DNA from: Synechococcus sp. MED650
GTDB taxonomy: Bacteria > Cyanobacteriota > Cyanobacteriia > PCC-6307 > Cyanobiaceae
Direction: 5' to 3'
Assembly (NCBI GenBank): GCA_002691345.1
Contig: NZHI01000051.1
Span: 15,911 to 29,522 of the forward strand
Length of the DNA: 13,612 bases
A program made the translations under genes and the position numbers. The notes beneath the pieces were generated by a model that made no database searches, was not told the DNA's origin, and was given only the letters and a program-made list of their open reading frames with translations. Position 1 is the stretch's first letter. Each line of letters opens with the position of its first letter. Shown here in pieces: positions 6,858-13,612 of the stretch.

Positions 6858-7889
6858 GTGGTTGTCCCCGAATCTTCCACGTTGCGGATCGAAGCCCTCA
6901 ATCCAGGCCATCTCTCCCAATGGGGCCGGACCGGACGGCTGGATGACCTCCCAAGATTCCAGGCCTTCCTGCTCGGGAATTGGCTGTCTCGCTTCGAGCA
7001 GCGCTTCCCTGACCTGTTGCCCAGCCGCTCTCCGCGCTGTTTGGTGGCCCTGGAGGGCACTCGCCCCATTGCGAGCGTCGTAGCCCGTCCGTTTAACCGC
7101 CGCGGCAGCTGCTGGATGCTGCAACTCCCTGAACTGCTTTGCTCTGATCTTTCCTTTGGTGAACGCCGTGTTCAGCAGGAGTTGCTGCAGCAGGCCCTTC
7201 ATCTCCCGGTGGTTCAGGTTTGCAGCTGGGTGATTCGAGCTCCAGCAGCTGATGCGGGATCCATTGCTCTGCTGCGGGAGCTGGGATTCCAGCCCCTGCG
7301 TCCGGAACAGTGCTGGGAGCCACCCCCTCATCTGCCGAGTGAGAGCGGCGAGAACCCGCTGCCGCGAGGACTGCAGTGGGAGGGATTGAATCGTCGCACG
7401 GCTCAACTGCTCTGGCCGATCGAGCAGGGCGGGAGCTTCAGTCATCTGCGTCAAATCACCGATCGCCATTGGCTCGATCTGCTGGATCGTCAAGGCCCTG
7501 GCTGCGGGGCGCTGATGGATGGAGCAGCGGTTCTCGCTGGTTGTATCCGACTAACAGAAAGCGGCGAGTCGGGAGTGTTGGAGCTGTTCCGGGATGTGGC
7601 CTGGGATCCACGCCTGGATCAGGCCCTCCCCCAGGTGCTGAGGCGAATCCACCAGCGGGGGCGTCCGCGAGCGGTCCTGACGGCCTTTGATGACGCTCCC
7701 TTGGCTCGGATCCTTGAGGGCGAAGGCTGGAGCCGCGGTGAGGAACAGCTGTTGCTGGGTCGGAGTCTCTGGCGACGCCAACCCAGTCCTCGCAACCTCC
7801 AGTTGAGTCGATCCCTTGATCAAATGCTGGGCCGTCTTCGTCCTCAGGGCACGCCGCTGCCCACCCCCAGCCTCGGCGACCGTCATTGA
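6858..7889 (+). CDS. Putative GNAT-type acetyltransferase, possibly two tandem GNAT-like halves
   Basis: 343 residues from a GTG preceded by a strong Shine-Dalgarno sequence. The first half (about 8-150) follows the GNAT order: an N-terminal helix pair, a strand with CLVALEGTRPIASVVARP, a strand with GSCWMLQLPEL, helix GERRVQQELLQQAL, strand VVQVCSWVIRAP and then DAGSIALLRELGFQPL, the typical GNAT 'alanine-x-leucine...LGF' end. The second half (about 170-310) repeats parts of it: GCGALMDGAAVLAGCIRL, GVLELFRDVAWDPR, LPQVLRRIHQRG and PLARILEGEGWSRGEEQLLL. The acetyl-CoA P-loop (Q/RxxGxG/A) is not clear in either half, so catalysis is unproven. Substrate unknown. Its TGA overlaps the ATG of ruvX, a sign of translational coupling. 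Confidence 0.62.
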   Translation: MVVPESSTLRIEALNPGHLSQWGRTGRLDDLPRFQAFLLGNWLSRFEQRFPDLLPSRSPRCLVALEGTRPIASVVARPFNRRGSCWMLQLPELLCSDLSFGERRVQQELLQQALHLPVVQVCSWVIRAPAADAGSIALLRELGFQPLRPEQCWEPPPHLPSESGENPLPRGLQWEGLNRRTAQLLWPIEQGGSFSHLRQITDRHWLDLLDRQGPGCGALMDGAAVLAGCIRLTESGESGVLELFRDVAWDPRLDQALPQVLRRIHQRGRPRAVLTAFDDAPLARILEGEGWSRGEEQLLLGRSLWRRQPSPRNLQLSRSLDQMLGRLRPQGTPLPTPSLGDRH

Positions 7890-8365
7890 TGCGGCCCAAG
7901 GCCTGTTCAGTGCTCAGTCTTGATGTGGGGCGACGTCGCATCGGCCTTGCCGGCTGCGATCCACTTGGTATCAGTGTCACGCCGCTGCGGGCCATCCGGC
8001 GCGGACGCTTCGACGCTGATCTGGAGATTTTTCGGGGCCATTGTGTCGCCCGTCGTGTTGAAGGTCTCGTGGTCGGGCTGCCCCTGGATGACCGTGGAGC
8101 TCCGACGCCCCAGGCGGAACACTGCCGGCGGTATGGACTGCGCCTGGCATCTGTGTTGGATCTGCCCCTGGCCTGGGTGAATGAGCACAGCAGCACTTGG
8201 GCCGCCGCTGATCGCTTCGGCCTCAGTGGCGACCGCAGCGGGCAACTGGACAGTGCCGCCGCCGCTTTGCTGTTGGATCAGTGGCTGGCTGAGGGGCCGG
8301 CCCTCAAACCGGCCCATCTGATGGGGCAGAGGCCGGGCGCCGGGGCCCTCGATGATGGATCCTGA
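7889..8365 (+). CDS. ruvX: Putative pre-16S rRNA nuclease / Holliday-junction resolvase-like protein, YqgF family
   Basis: 158 residues with an RNase H-like fold. The opening strand LSLDVGRRRIGLAG carries the catalytic Asp12 (family motif LDxGxxRIG). EGLVVGLPLDDRG is the second conserved block. VNEHSSTWAA holds Glu99 (family E-x-x-S/T-T), and LDSAAAALLLDQWL holds Asp121 (D-x-x-A-A). The acidic triad is therefore complete. YqgF/RuvX trims the 5' end of pre-16S rRNA in E. coli, and the fold is shared with RuvC resolvase. ATG 7889 overlaps the TGA of the preceding gene (TGATG). A TTG three bases upstream is in frame, but the ATG is preferred. Length is normal for the family. Confidence 0.92.
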   Translation: MRPKACSVLSLDVGRRRIGLAGCDPLGISVTPLRAIRRGRFDADLEIFRGHCVARRVEGLVVGLPLDDRGAPTPQAEHCRRYGLRLASVLDLPLAWVNEHSSTWAAADRFGLSGDRSGQLDSAAAALLLDQWLAEGPALKPAHLMGQRPGAGALDDGS

Positions 8366-8385
8366 GCCAAGTCAATACGGAACCG

Positions 8386-8940
8386 ATGCCGGAGTCCGGA
8401 GCCGGGAAGAGTGGCGATCATCCAACCTTGCTGGTGCGGGACCGCGAAGGTCACGATCTGCTCTGCTTTCTTGAGCACCTCATCCCTGTCGAGGGGCAGG
8501 ACTATGCCCTGCTTTCACCAGTGGATACACCGGTATCCCTGTTCCGTTTGAGCGATGAGGCGGAGCCTGAGCCGATCACGGAAGTTGCGAGCAGTGAACC
8601 GATCCTCTCTGTTGCGGATGTGGTTCTTCAGGAGCATGACCTGGTCTTGGTTCGCTCAGCGATCACGCTCACAGTCAGCGGTGAACTGGAGGAGCCAGAC
8701 CAGGAGGATCTTGAGGAGTTGGAGGAGGAGGACGACGTTGATGAAGACGCCGAAACCTTTGAGCTGCTGGTGAGTTTTATGGTCGAGGCTCAGGAGTACG
8801 GCCTTTACATTCCCCTCGATCCGTTTCTTGTGCTGGTACGCATGATTGATGGTCAGGCGGAGTTGCTGAACGACGAGGAACTGGATCGAATTCAGCCCCT
8901 CATCGAAGCGGAACTGGAGGAACGGGAATGGCCGGACTGA
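8386..8940 (+). CDS. DUF3727 (with DUF1292-like N-terminus) protein
   Basis: 184 residues, very acidic and soluble. The N-terminal part (about 12-56) resembles DUF1292: TLLVRDREGHDLLCFLEHLIPVEGQ, then DYALLSPVDTPVSLFRL. A nearly pure Glu/Asp linker occupies about 101-123. The C-terminal part (about 124-184), with TFELLVSFMVEAQEYGLYIPL and DPFLVLVRM, is the cyanobacterial/plastid DUF3727 region. The two halves look alike in strand order (strand, strand, 'L-x-P', strand), suggesting an internal duplication. No molecular function is established. The gene starts 20 bases after ruvX, and its last 13 bases overlap the HAD phosphatase gene, which uses a GGAGG site inside this coding region. Confidence 0.85.
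   Translation: MPESGAGKSGDHPTLLVRDREGHDLLCFLEHLIPVEGQDYALLSPVDTPVSLFRLSDEAEPEPITEVASSEPILSVADVVLQEHDLVLVRSAITLTVSGELEEPDQEDLEELEEEDDVDEDAETFELLVSFMVEAQEYGLYIPLDPFLVLVRMIDGQAELLNDEELDRIQPLIEAELEEREWPD
8916..8920 (+). promoter_or_regulatory. Shine-Dalgarno sequence for the YqeG-type HAD gene, inside the DUF3727 gene
   Basis: GGAGG seven bases before the ATG at 8928 lies within the last codons of the DUF3727 gene. It supports ATG 8928 as the true start despite the 13-base overlap. Confidence 0.6.
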
Positions 8941-9449
8941 CTGGTCAGCACTGGCTACAACCTGACTGGGATCCCGGCTTGACCATCGCCCATCTCTCCC
9001 TGGCCCATTTCACGGCTCTGGGGCTTAAGGCGGCTGTGCTGGATGTCGACCGCACCCTTTTGCCGGGTCGGGATGTCACGCTTCCTGATCCAGTGCGTGT
9101 TTGGTTGGTTGATGCGGGCCGGCGAATGAAGCTTCATTTGTTCAGCAACAACCCGTCGAAAACGCGGATTGCCGCCGTTGCTGATCAACTCGGAGTGAGC
9201 TTTACCTGTGGAGCAGGCAAGCCCCGTCGAGGAGCATTGCGCCGCGTGGTTGCCGATCTTGATTGTCCGCCAGCCGAGATCGCCATGGTCGGAGATCGTC
9301 TCTTCACCGACGTGCTTTGCGGCAACCGTCTCGGGTTGTACACCGTTCTGGTTCGACCGGTTCAGGCTGATGGTCGTCCCAGTCGCCACGACAGAGTTCA
9401 ACGGCTGGAGCGCAGCGTGGCGCGGTGGATGGGGGCCTCTCCAGCATGA
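8928..9449 (+). CDS. HAD-superfamily subfamily IIIA phosphatase, YqeG type
   Basis: 173 residues. HAD motif I is DVDRTLL (D39-x-D41-x-T43), with Asp39 as nucleophile and Asp41 as acid/base. Motif II is LFSNNPS (S73). Motif III is the lysine of GAGKPRRGAL (K98), and motif IV is GDRLFTDVLCGN (D123, D128). The arrangement without a cap, followed by GNRLGLYTVLVRP, matches the YqeG/Gep4 group. Yeast Gep4 dephosphorylates phosphatidylglycerol phosphate, and cyanobacterial and plant relatives have been linked to phosphatidylglycerol synthesis. That would make this a functional partner of PgsA, encoded about 8 kb away, but the substrate is inferred. It overlaps the DUF3727 gene by 13 bases, and its TGA overlaps the proB ATG (ATGA). 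Confidence 0.88.
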   Translation: MAGLTGQHWLQPDWDPGLTIAHLSLAHFTALGLKAAVLDVDRTLLPGRDVTLPDPVRVWLVDAGRRMKLHLFSNNPSKTRIAAVADQLGVSFTCGAGKPRRGALRRVVADLDCPPAEIAMVGDRLFTDVLCGNRLGLYTVLVRPVQADGRPSRHDRVQRLERSVARWMGASPA

Positions 9450-10519
9450 CCCTGTGGGTCGTGAAGATCGGCACAAGCCTGCTTCGGGGAGACACGGCTG
9501 CCACGATCAGTGGCTACGCCAGTTGCTTCGCTTCGGCCATGGCCCGTGGCGATCAGGTTGTGCTGGTCACCAGTGGAGCTGTGGGCCTGGGCTGCCAGCG
9601 CTTGGCCATGAAGGATCGTCCTGATGCCGTTGTGGCCCTTCAGGCTGCTGCTGCAATTGGGCAGGGCACCCTGATGGCGCTCTATGAACGCTCCTTGGCG
9701 CGTCACGGCCACCCGGTTGCCCAGGTCTTGCTCACCCGTTCCGATCTGGCCGACCGTCGCCGTTACCAGAACGCATCCGGCACCTTGCAGCAGTTGCTCG
9801 ACTGGGGGGTGCTGCCGGTGATCAACGAAAACGACGCGCTGTCTCCAGCGGAGTTGCGCTTCGGTGATAACGACACGCTTTCGGCGTTGGTTGCCGCCGC
9901 GGTTGGTGCCCAGCAGCTGATCCTGCTGACCGATGTGGATCGCCTCTATTCCTCCGACCCTCGGATTGATGTGAATGCACAGCCAATCTCCGATGTTCAT
10001 CACCCTCGGGAGCTGGAATCGTTGGAGAAGGGTGCTGGTGATGGTGGGAGCTGGGGCACCGGTGGGATGACCACCAAACTCGCTGCCGCAAGGATTGCCA
10101 CGGCGAGCGGCATCACCGTGCATCTGGCCGATGGGCGTGATCCGGCCCGATTGGATGCCCTTTTCCAGGGAGGGCGAGGTGGAACCGTTTTTCATCCCCA
10201 TCCGGAGCCGATTGGCAACCGGCGCAGTTGGTTGGCCCATGTTTTGCAGCCTGAGGGGGAGATCCAATTGGATCAGGGAGCCTGTGATGCGCTGCAGCAC
10301 CGCGGAGCCTCATTGCTGCTCGTGGGTGTCACCGCGGTTCAGGGTGAGTTCGACGCCAATCAACCGGTAACCCTGCGCGATCCGGAGGGTCAGGAACTGG
10401 GCCGCGGGCTCTGTTCGATGGATAGCGAACAACTGCGAAGGGTGATGCAGACCCAGGGATCGGGTGCTCCATCGCCAGTGGTGGTGCATCGGGATGCACT
10501 CGTGCTCCGTTGTCGTTAG
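9446..10519 (+). CDS. proB: Glutamate 5-kinase
   Basis: ProB phosphorylates the gamma-carboxylate of glutamate with ATP, the first and feedback-regulated step of proline synthesis. 357 residues. The amino-acid kinase domain (about 1-245) shows VKIGTSLL (6-13), VTSGAVGLG (41-49), [21 protein letters not shown] (125-132), FGDNDTLSA (139-147), LLTDVDRLY and the nucleotide loop GTGGMTTKL (204-212). A C-terminal PUA domain (about 260-357) is present, as in E. coli ProB. The frame is open to a GTG at 9425, but ATG 9446 gives the standard N-terminus [10 protein letters not shown] and forms an ATGA overlap with the upstream stop, a typical coupling arrangement. No proA is next to it. Confidence 0.96.
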   Translation: MTLWVVKIGTSLLRGDTAATISGYASCFASAMARGDQVVLVTSGAVGLGCQRLAMKDRPDAVVALQAAAAIGQGTLMALYERSLARHGHPVAQVLLTRSDLADRRRYQNASGTLQQLLDWGVLPVINENDALSPAELRFGDNDTLSALVAAAVGAQQLILLTDVDRLYSSDPRIDVNAQPISDVHHPRELESLEKGAGDGGSWGTGGMTTKLAAARIATASGITVHLADGRDPARLDALFQGGRGGTVFHPHPEPIGNRRSWLAHVLQPEGEIQLDQGACDALQHRGASLLLVGVTAVQGEFDANQPVTLRDPEGQELGRGLCSMDSEQLRRVMQTQGSGAPSPVVVHRDALVLRCR

Positions 10520-10554
10520 CCACGACTACGATCCGGCCGCCAGCCTCCGCCGCC

Positions 10555-11598
10555 ATGCGTTTCAGCTCCCTGATCAAGGTTCTGCAGACGGGTGATGCCG
10601 GCCTGCGGTGGAGCCAGCCGGGTGCAGACCCTTGGCTCAGTGGTGCGGCATCCCTGGAACAGGCCGCTGCGGATCAGCTCAGCTTTTTGGAAAAAGGCAA
10701 TGCCTTAACGGCAGCACTCGGTGAAAGCTCTGTTGGTGCGCTGCTTCTACCGGATCAGCAGGACCTCATTGATTGTGCGGGTGAACGGGGGATCGCCTTC
10801 GCAGTTTTTTCTGATCCGCGTTTGGCCTTCGCTGAAGCATTGGATCGGCTGCATCCACGCCGGCGTCCTCTGGCGGAGCTGCATCCAACGGCTGTGATTG
10901 ATGAACGGGCGGTTGTGGGGCCGGGCAGTGCGATCGGACCAAGGGTCTGTATCGGCGCAGGCAGTCGTCTTGGGGCTGGCTGCATCGTGCATCCCGGCGT
11001 CGTGATTTACGACGACGTGATGGTGGGTGATGGGTGTGAGCTCCATGCCAACGCCGTGCTGCATCCAGGGAGTCGCCTTGGGCGTGGTTGTGTGGTGAAT
11101 TCCAATGCCGTGATCGGCTCGGAGGGATTCGGTTTCGTTCCAACAGCCCGCGGTTGGCGAAAGATGCCGCAAACCGGCCTGGTGGTGCTCGAGGATGGCG
11201 TGGAAGTGGGTTGTGGCAGCACGATCGATCGCCCCTCGGTGGGTGAGACCCGGATCGGGGCTGGCACCAAGATCGATAACTTGGTTCAAATTGGTCACGG
11301 CGTGAGTACCGGCCGTGGCTGCGCCTTTGCTTCGCAAGTCGGCATCGCCGGGGGGGCGAAAATCGGCCATGGAGTCATCCTGGCTGGCCAGGTGGGCGTC
11401 GCCAATCGGGCCGTGGTGGGCGACCGTGCCATTGCCAGTTCCAAGAGCGGAATCCATGGAGAGGTGGCAGCCGGTGAGGTGGTGAGCGGCTATCCAGCCA
11501 TCCCCAACCGGCTGTGGTTGCGTTGTTCCGCTGCGTTCAACAAGTTGCCGGACATGGCCAAGACCCTGCGGGAGTTGAAACGCGCCACCCCTCAGTAA
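10555..11598 (+). CDS. lpxD: UDP-3-O-acylglucosamine N-acyltransferase
   Basis: LpxD adds the N-linked 3-hydroxyacyl chain to UDP-3-O-acylglucosamine in lipid A synthesis, on the cytoplasmic side of the inner membrane. 347 residues. The N-terminal uridine-binding domain (about 1-100) includes DQLSFLEKG. From about 108 a left-handed beta-helix of hexapeptide repeats follows ([32 protein letters not shown]). [10 protein letters not shown] (187-196) is the acyl-chain groove, and NLVQIGHGV holds the catalytic His248. A C-terminal helix ([14 protein letters not shown]) ends the protein, as in trimeric LpxD. The frame is open to a TTG at 10510 that overlaps proB; ATG 10555 gives the normal length. 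Its presence shows an outer membrane with lipid A-type LPS. Confidence 0.95.
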   Translation: MRFSSLIKVLQTGDAGLRWSQPGADPWLSGAASLEQAAADQLSFLEKGNALTAALGESSVGALLLPDQQDLIDCAGERGIAFAVFSDPRLAFAEALDRLHPRRRPLAELHPTAVIDERAVVGPGSAIGPRVCIGAGSRLGAGCIVHPGVVIYDDVMVGDGCELHANAVLHPGSRLGRGCVVNSNAVIGSEGFGFVPTARGWRKMPQTGLVVLEDGVEVGCGSTIDRPSVGETRIGAGTKIDNLVQIGHGVSTGRGCAFASQVGIAGGAKIGHGVILAGQVGVANRAVVGDRAIASSKSGIHGEVAAGEVVSGYPAIPNRLWLRCSAAFNKLPDMAKTLRELKRATPQ

Positions 11599-11629
11599 TC
11601 TCCAGCGATCATCTCCGTCCTGCTCCGTC

Positions 11630-12703
11630 ATGGCTCAGCACCGTGTTGTTCTTCTGCCCGGTGACGGCATCGGCCCGGAGATCACCGCCGTGGCTCGCAA
11701 GCTTTTGGAGGTGGTGAGTCAGCGCCATGGTTTTGAACTCAGCTTTGAGGAGCAGCCCATCGGGGGCAGTGCCATCGATGCCACAAGTGAGCCTCTTCCG
11801 GCGAGCACGCTGGAGGCTTGCAAGGCAGCGGATGCTGTGTTGCTTGCTGCCATCGGCAGCCCTCGCTTTGACAGCCTGCCCCGCGAGAAGCGGCCGGAAA
11901 CCGGGCTGCTGGGTCTGCGGGCGGGCATGGAGCTGTTCGCCAACCTGAGGCCGGTGAAGATCGTGCCGGCACTGATTAATGCCAGCAGCCTCAAACGTGA
12001 GGTGATTGAAGGCGTTGATCTGATGGTGGTTCGCGAGCTCACCGGTGGGATCTACTTCGGCCAGCCCAAGGGCAGGATTGAGGCCGATGGTGATGAGCGC
12101 GGCTTCAACACGATGACCTACTCCGCTTCGGAGGTGGATCGGATTGCCAAAGTGGCCTTCGAGATCGCAACCGAGCGTCGAGGTCGCCTCTGTTCGGTGG
12201 ACAAGGCGAATGTGCTGGATGTGAGCCAACTGTGGAGAGACCGGGTCGACACCCTGGCGCCTGGCTACGGCGCTGTGGATGTGAGCCACATGTATGTCGA
12301 CAACGCCGCGATGCAGTTGGTGCGCGATCCACGCCAGTTCGATGTGCTGCTCACCGGCAATCTTTTTGGTGACATCCTCAGCGATGAGGCGGCCATGCTC
12401 ACCGGTTCGATCGGCATGCTCCCTTCAGCATCCCTTGGCAGTGAAGGCCCTGGACTGTTTGAGCCGGTGCATGGGTCTGCTCCCGATATCGCCGGCCAAG
12501 ACAAGGCCAACCCCATGGCGATGGTGCTCTCAGCCGCGATGATGCTGCGCACTGGTCTGAAGCAGATTGCGGCAGCGGATGCCCTTGAAGCCGCTGTGGA
12601 CAAAGTTTTGGCAGACGGCTTCCGCACTGGCGATCTGATGGCAGAAGGCTGCACTCAGCTTGGATGTCAGGCCATGGGCGAGCAGTTGCTTCGATCGCTC
12701 TGA
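11630..12703 (+). CDS. leuB: 3-isopropylmalate dehydrogenase
   Basis: LeuB oxidises and decarboxylates 3-isopropylmalate to 2-oxoisocaproate using NAD+ in leucine synthesis. 357 residues, the usual length. Markers in order are LLPGDGIGPEI (8-18), ETGLLGLRAGMELFANLRP with the substrate-binding region and arginines (90-108), VRELTGGIYFG (134-144), KANVLDVSQLWR (192-203) and NLFGDILSDEAAML (244-257) with the metal-binding aspartates. These are followed by SIGMLPSASLG and HGSAPDIAG, the NAD+-binding loop. The LLGLR helix and the absence of an isocitrate-type serine loop place it with IPMDH rather than isocitrate dehydrogenase. Start ATG 11630, 31 bases after lpxD with no clear Shine-Dalgarno sequence. 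Confidence 0.96.
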   Translation: MAQHRVVLLPGDGIGPEITAVARKLLEVVSQRHGFELSFEEQPIGGSAIDATSEPLPASTLEACKAADAVLLAAIGSPRFDSLPREKRPETGLLGLRAGMELFANLRPVKIVPALINASSLKREVIEGVDLMVVRELTGGIYFGQPKGRIEADGDERGFNTMTYSASEVDRIAKVAFEIATERRGRLCSVDKANVLDVSQLWRDRVDTLAPGYGAVDVSHMYVDNAAMQLVRDPRQFDVLLTGNLFGDILSDEAAMLTGSIGMLPSASLGSEGPGLFEPVHGSAPDIAGQDKANPMAMVLSAAMMLRTGLKQIAAADALEAAVDKVLADGFRTGDLMAEGCTQLGCQAMGEQLLRSL

Positions 12704-12727
12704 CGCCAGGATTGGTGCAATCGGGCT

Positions 12728-12757
12728 TTGATCTGGCAAGATCGCCGGGCCTATAGC
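12728..12757 (+). promoter_or_regulatory. Candidate promoter and inverted repeats upstream of prk
   Basis: The 64-base gap between leuB and prk holds TTGATC (12728-12733) and TATAGC (12752-12757) separated by 18 bases, a plausible -35/-10 pair. It would put transcription start only a few bases before the ATG, so the mRNA would be nearly leaderless. Two small inverted repeats overlap it: GATCT/AGATC around 12730-12743, and GGGC/GCCC flanking CTATA at 12747-12759. No Shine-Dalgarno sequence is visible. Weak evidence; similar boxes occur by chance. Confidence 0.3.
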
Positions 12758-12767
12758 CCTTGCGTCG

Positions 12768-13612
12768 ATGTCGAAGCGTCATCCGGTTGTCGCTGTCACC
12801 GGTTCTTCCGGAGCTGGAACCAGCACCGTCAAGCGCGCCTTCGAGCACATCTTCGCGCGCGAGGGAATCACCCCTGCTGTGGTGGAGGGTGACAGCTACC
12901 ACCGCTATGAGCGGATGCCGATGAAACAGGCCATGGCTGATGCCCTGGCCCGCGGTGAAAATTTCTCCCACTTCGGCCCCGAAGCCAACTTGTTCGACAA
13001 GCTCGAAGAGTTGTTCCGCATCTACGGCGAGAGCGGTGGCGGTCAGAAGCGCTACTACCTTCACAGCCCTGAAGAAGCTGCTGAGCACAACGCCCGTCTT
13101 GGCGTTGATCTCAACCCCGGCCAGTTCACCCCCTGGGAAGACATCCCTGCGGGCACGGATCTTCTCTTCTACGAAGGCCTTCACGGCGGGGTGAAGGGTG
13201 ATGGTTACGACGTCGCCAGCCTCGCTGACTTGCTGGTGGGTGTGGTGCCGATCACCAACCTCGAGTGGATCCAGAAGATCCATCGCGATAACGCTGAGCG
13301 TGGTTATTCCGCTGAAGCGATCGTTGACACGATCCTTCGCCGCATGCCGGATTACATCAATCACATCTGTCCGCAGTTCGGCGAGACCGACATCAACTTC
13401 CAGCGGGTTCCGACGGTCGATACGTCCAACCCCTTCATCTGCCGGAATATCCCGACTCCGGATGAGAGTTTCGTGATCATCCACTTCCGCAAGGGAGCTC
13501 GCGAGAAGTGGGGGATTGATTTCAGCTACCTGCTGAACATGATCCACGACTCCTTCATGTCCAGTCCCACCAGCATCGTGGTGAACGGTGGCAAAATGGG
13601 ATTTGCTATGGA
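12768..13612 (+). CDS. prk: Phosphoribulokinase, class I (3' end outside window)
   Basis: PRK phosphorylates ribulose-5-phosphate with ATP to ribulose-1,5-bisphosphate, the Rubisco substrate. 281 residues are visible and the frame is still open at the window end; class I enzymes are about 290-300 residues, so little is missing. The P-loop is GSSGAGTST (12-20), the catalytic base Asp42 lies in EGDSYHRYER, and FYEGLHGG (134-141) carries the Walker B acidic residue. FSHFGPEANLF, NLEWIQKIHRD, DTILRRMPDYINHICPQF and QRVPTVDTSNPFI are hallmarks of the proteobacterial class I enzyme. There is no cysteine before residue 201, so the redox-active Cys pair of plant-type PRK is absent. Codons are mostly C-ending (ttc, atc, aac, ctc), unlike the neighbours, suggesting strong expression. 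Start ATG 12768, 64 bases after leuB. Confidence 0.96.
   Translation, partial: MSKRHPVVAVTGSSGAGTSTVKRAFEHIFAREGITPAVVEGDSYHRYERMPMKQAMADALARGENFSHFGPEANLFDKLEELFRIYGESGGGQKRYYLHSPEEAAEHNARLGVDLNPGQFTPWEDIPAGTDLLFYEGLHGGVKGDGYDVASLADLLVGVVPITNLEWIQKIHRDNAERGYSAEAIVDTILRRMPDYINHICPQFGETDINFQRVPTVDTSNPFICRNIPTPDESFVIIHFRKGAREKWGIDFSYLLNMIHDSFMSSPTSIVVNGGKMGFAM

Noticed and set aside
8699..8755. GAG/GAC-rich tract as a DNA repeat
   Set aside because: It encodes the acidic linker of the DUF3727 protein; the repeats are irregular and explained by amino-acid composition.
9398..10300. A 300-codon minus-strand open frame opposite proB, with similar ones opposite lpxD (10747-11631) and the acetyltransferase-like gene (6582-7493)
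   Set aside because: All are mirror frames of well-supported genes, with no recognisable protein and no start context.
10510..10554. Upstream TTG start for lpxD inside the end of proB
   Set aside because: It would add 15 residues unlike LpxD; the ATG at 10555 gives the standard N-terminus.
12399..13547. A 382-codon minus-strand open frame across the 3' end of leuB and most of prk
   Set aside because: It lies opposite two certain genes, its product resembles no family I know, and long antisense frames arise easily in GC-rich coding DNA with this codon use.

Overview
The window reads as ordinary core chromosome of a marine unicellular cyanobacterium of the Synechococcus/Prochlorococcus (alpha-cyanobacterial) lineage, most likely a GC-rich marine Synechococcus. 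Three things support this. First, several genes belong to families largely confined to cyanobacteria and plastids: a DUF3685/Ycf55-type protein, a DUF3727 protein, a CSP41-like atypical reductase, and a membrane-anchored CofE-like protein. Second, the phosphoribulokinase at the right edge is the proteobacterial (class I) kind rather than the plant/freshwater-cyanobacterial kind. Third, genes are tightly packed, with many short overlaps and no gap longer than about 70 bases. I see no mobile element, CRISPR array, tRNA, rRNA, long repeat or defence island.

Left part (1-2025). The tail of an unidentified plus-strand gene meets a minus-strand two-CBS-domain protein almost end to end. pgsA (plus, phosphatidylglycerol synthesis) follows. 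It runs tail to tail into, and overlaps, a minus-strand CSP41-like NAD(P)-binding protein.

Middle part (2094-7889), all plus strand. It holds hisA (histidine synthesis), a divergent Fur-family regulator lacking the structural-zinc cysteines, and the DUF3685 protein, which appears to carry a degenerate response-regulator receiver domain at its N-terminus. Next come a secreted or lumenal thioredoxin-fold protein whose CxxC is replaced by SxxS, the CofE-like membrane-anchored protein, and a protein resembling two acetyltransferase (GNAT) halves in tandem.

Right part (7889-13612), all plus strand. ruvX, the DUF3727 protein, a YqeG-type HAD phosphatase and proB (proline synthesis) are packed so that two neighbouring pairs overlap. 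lpxD (lipid A), leuB (leucine) and prk (Calvin cycle, cut by the window end) follow. prk codon use leans towards C-ending codons, as expected for a strongly expressed carbon-fixation gene.

The genes serve amino-acid synthesis (hisA, proB, leuB), membrane and envelope lipids (pgsA, lpxD), carbon fixation (prk), nucleic-acid maintenance (ruvX) and regulation (Fur-like, CBS). Co-linearity probably reflects compact genome organisation more than one pathway. I do not find a new multi-gene system. The points most worth a second look are proteins that keep a familiar fold but have lost its signature residues: the Fur-like regulator, the pseudo-receiver, the SxxS thioredoxin-like protein and the CSP41-like protein.
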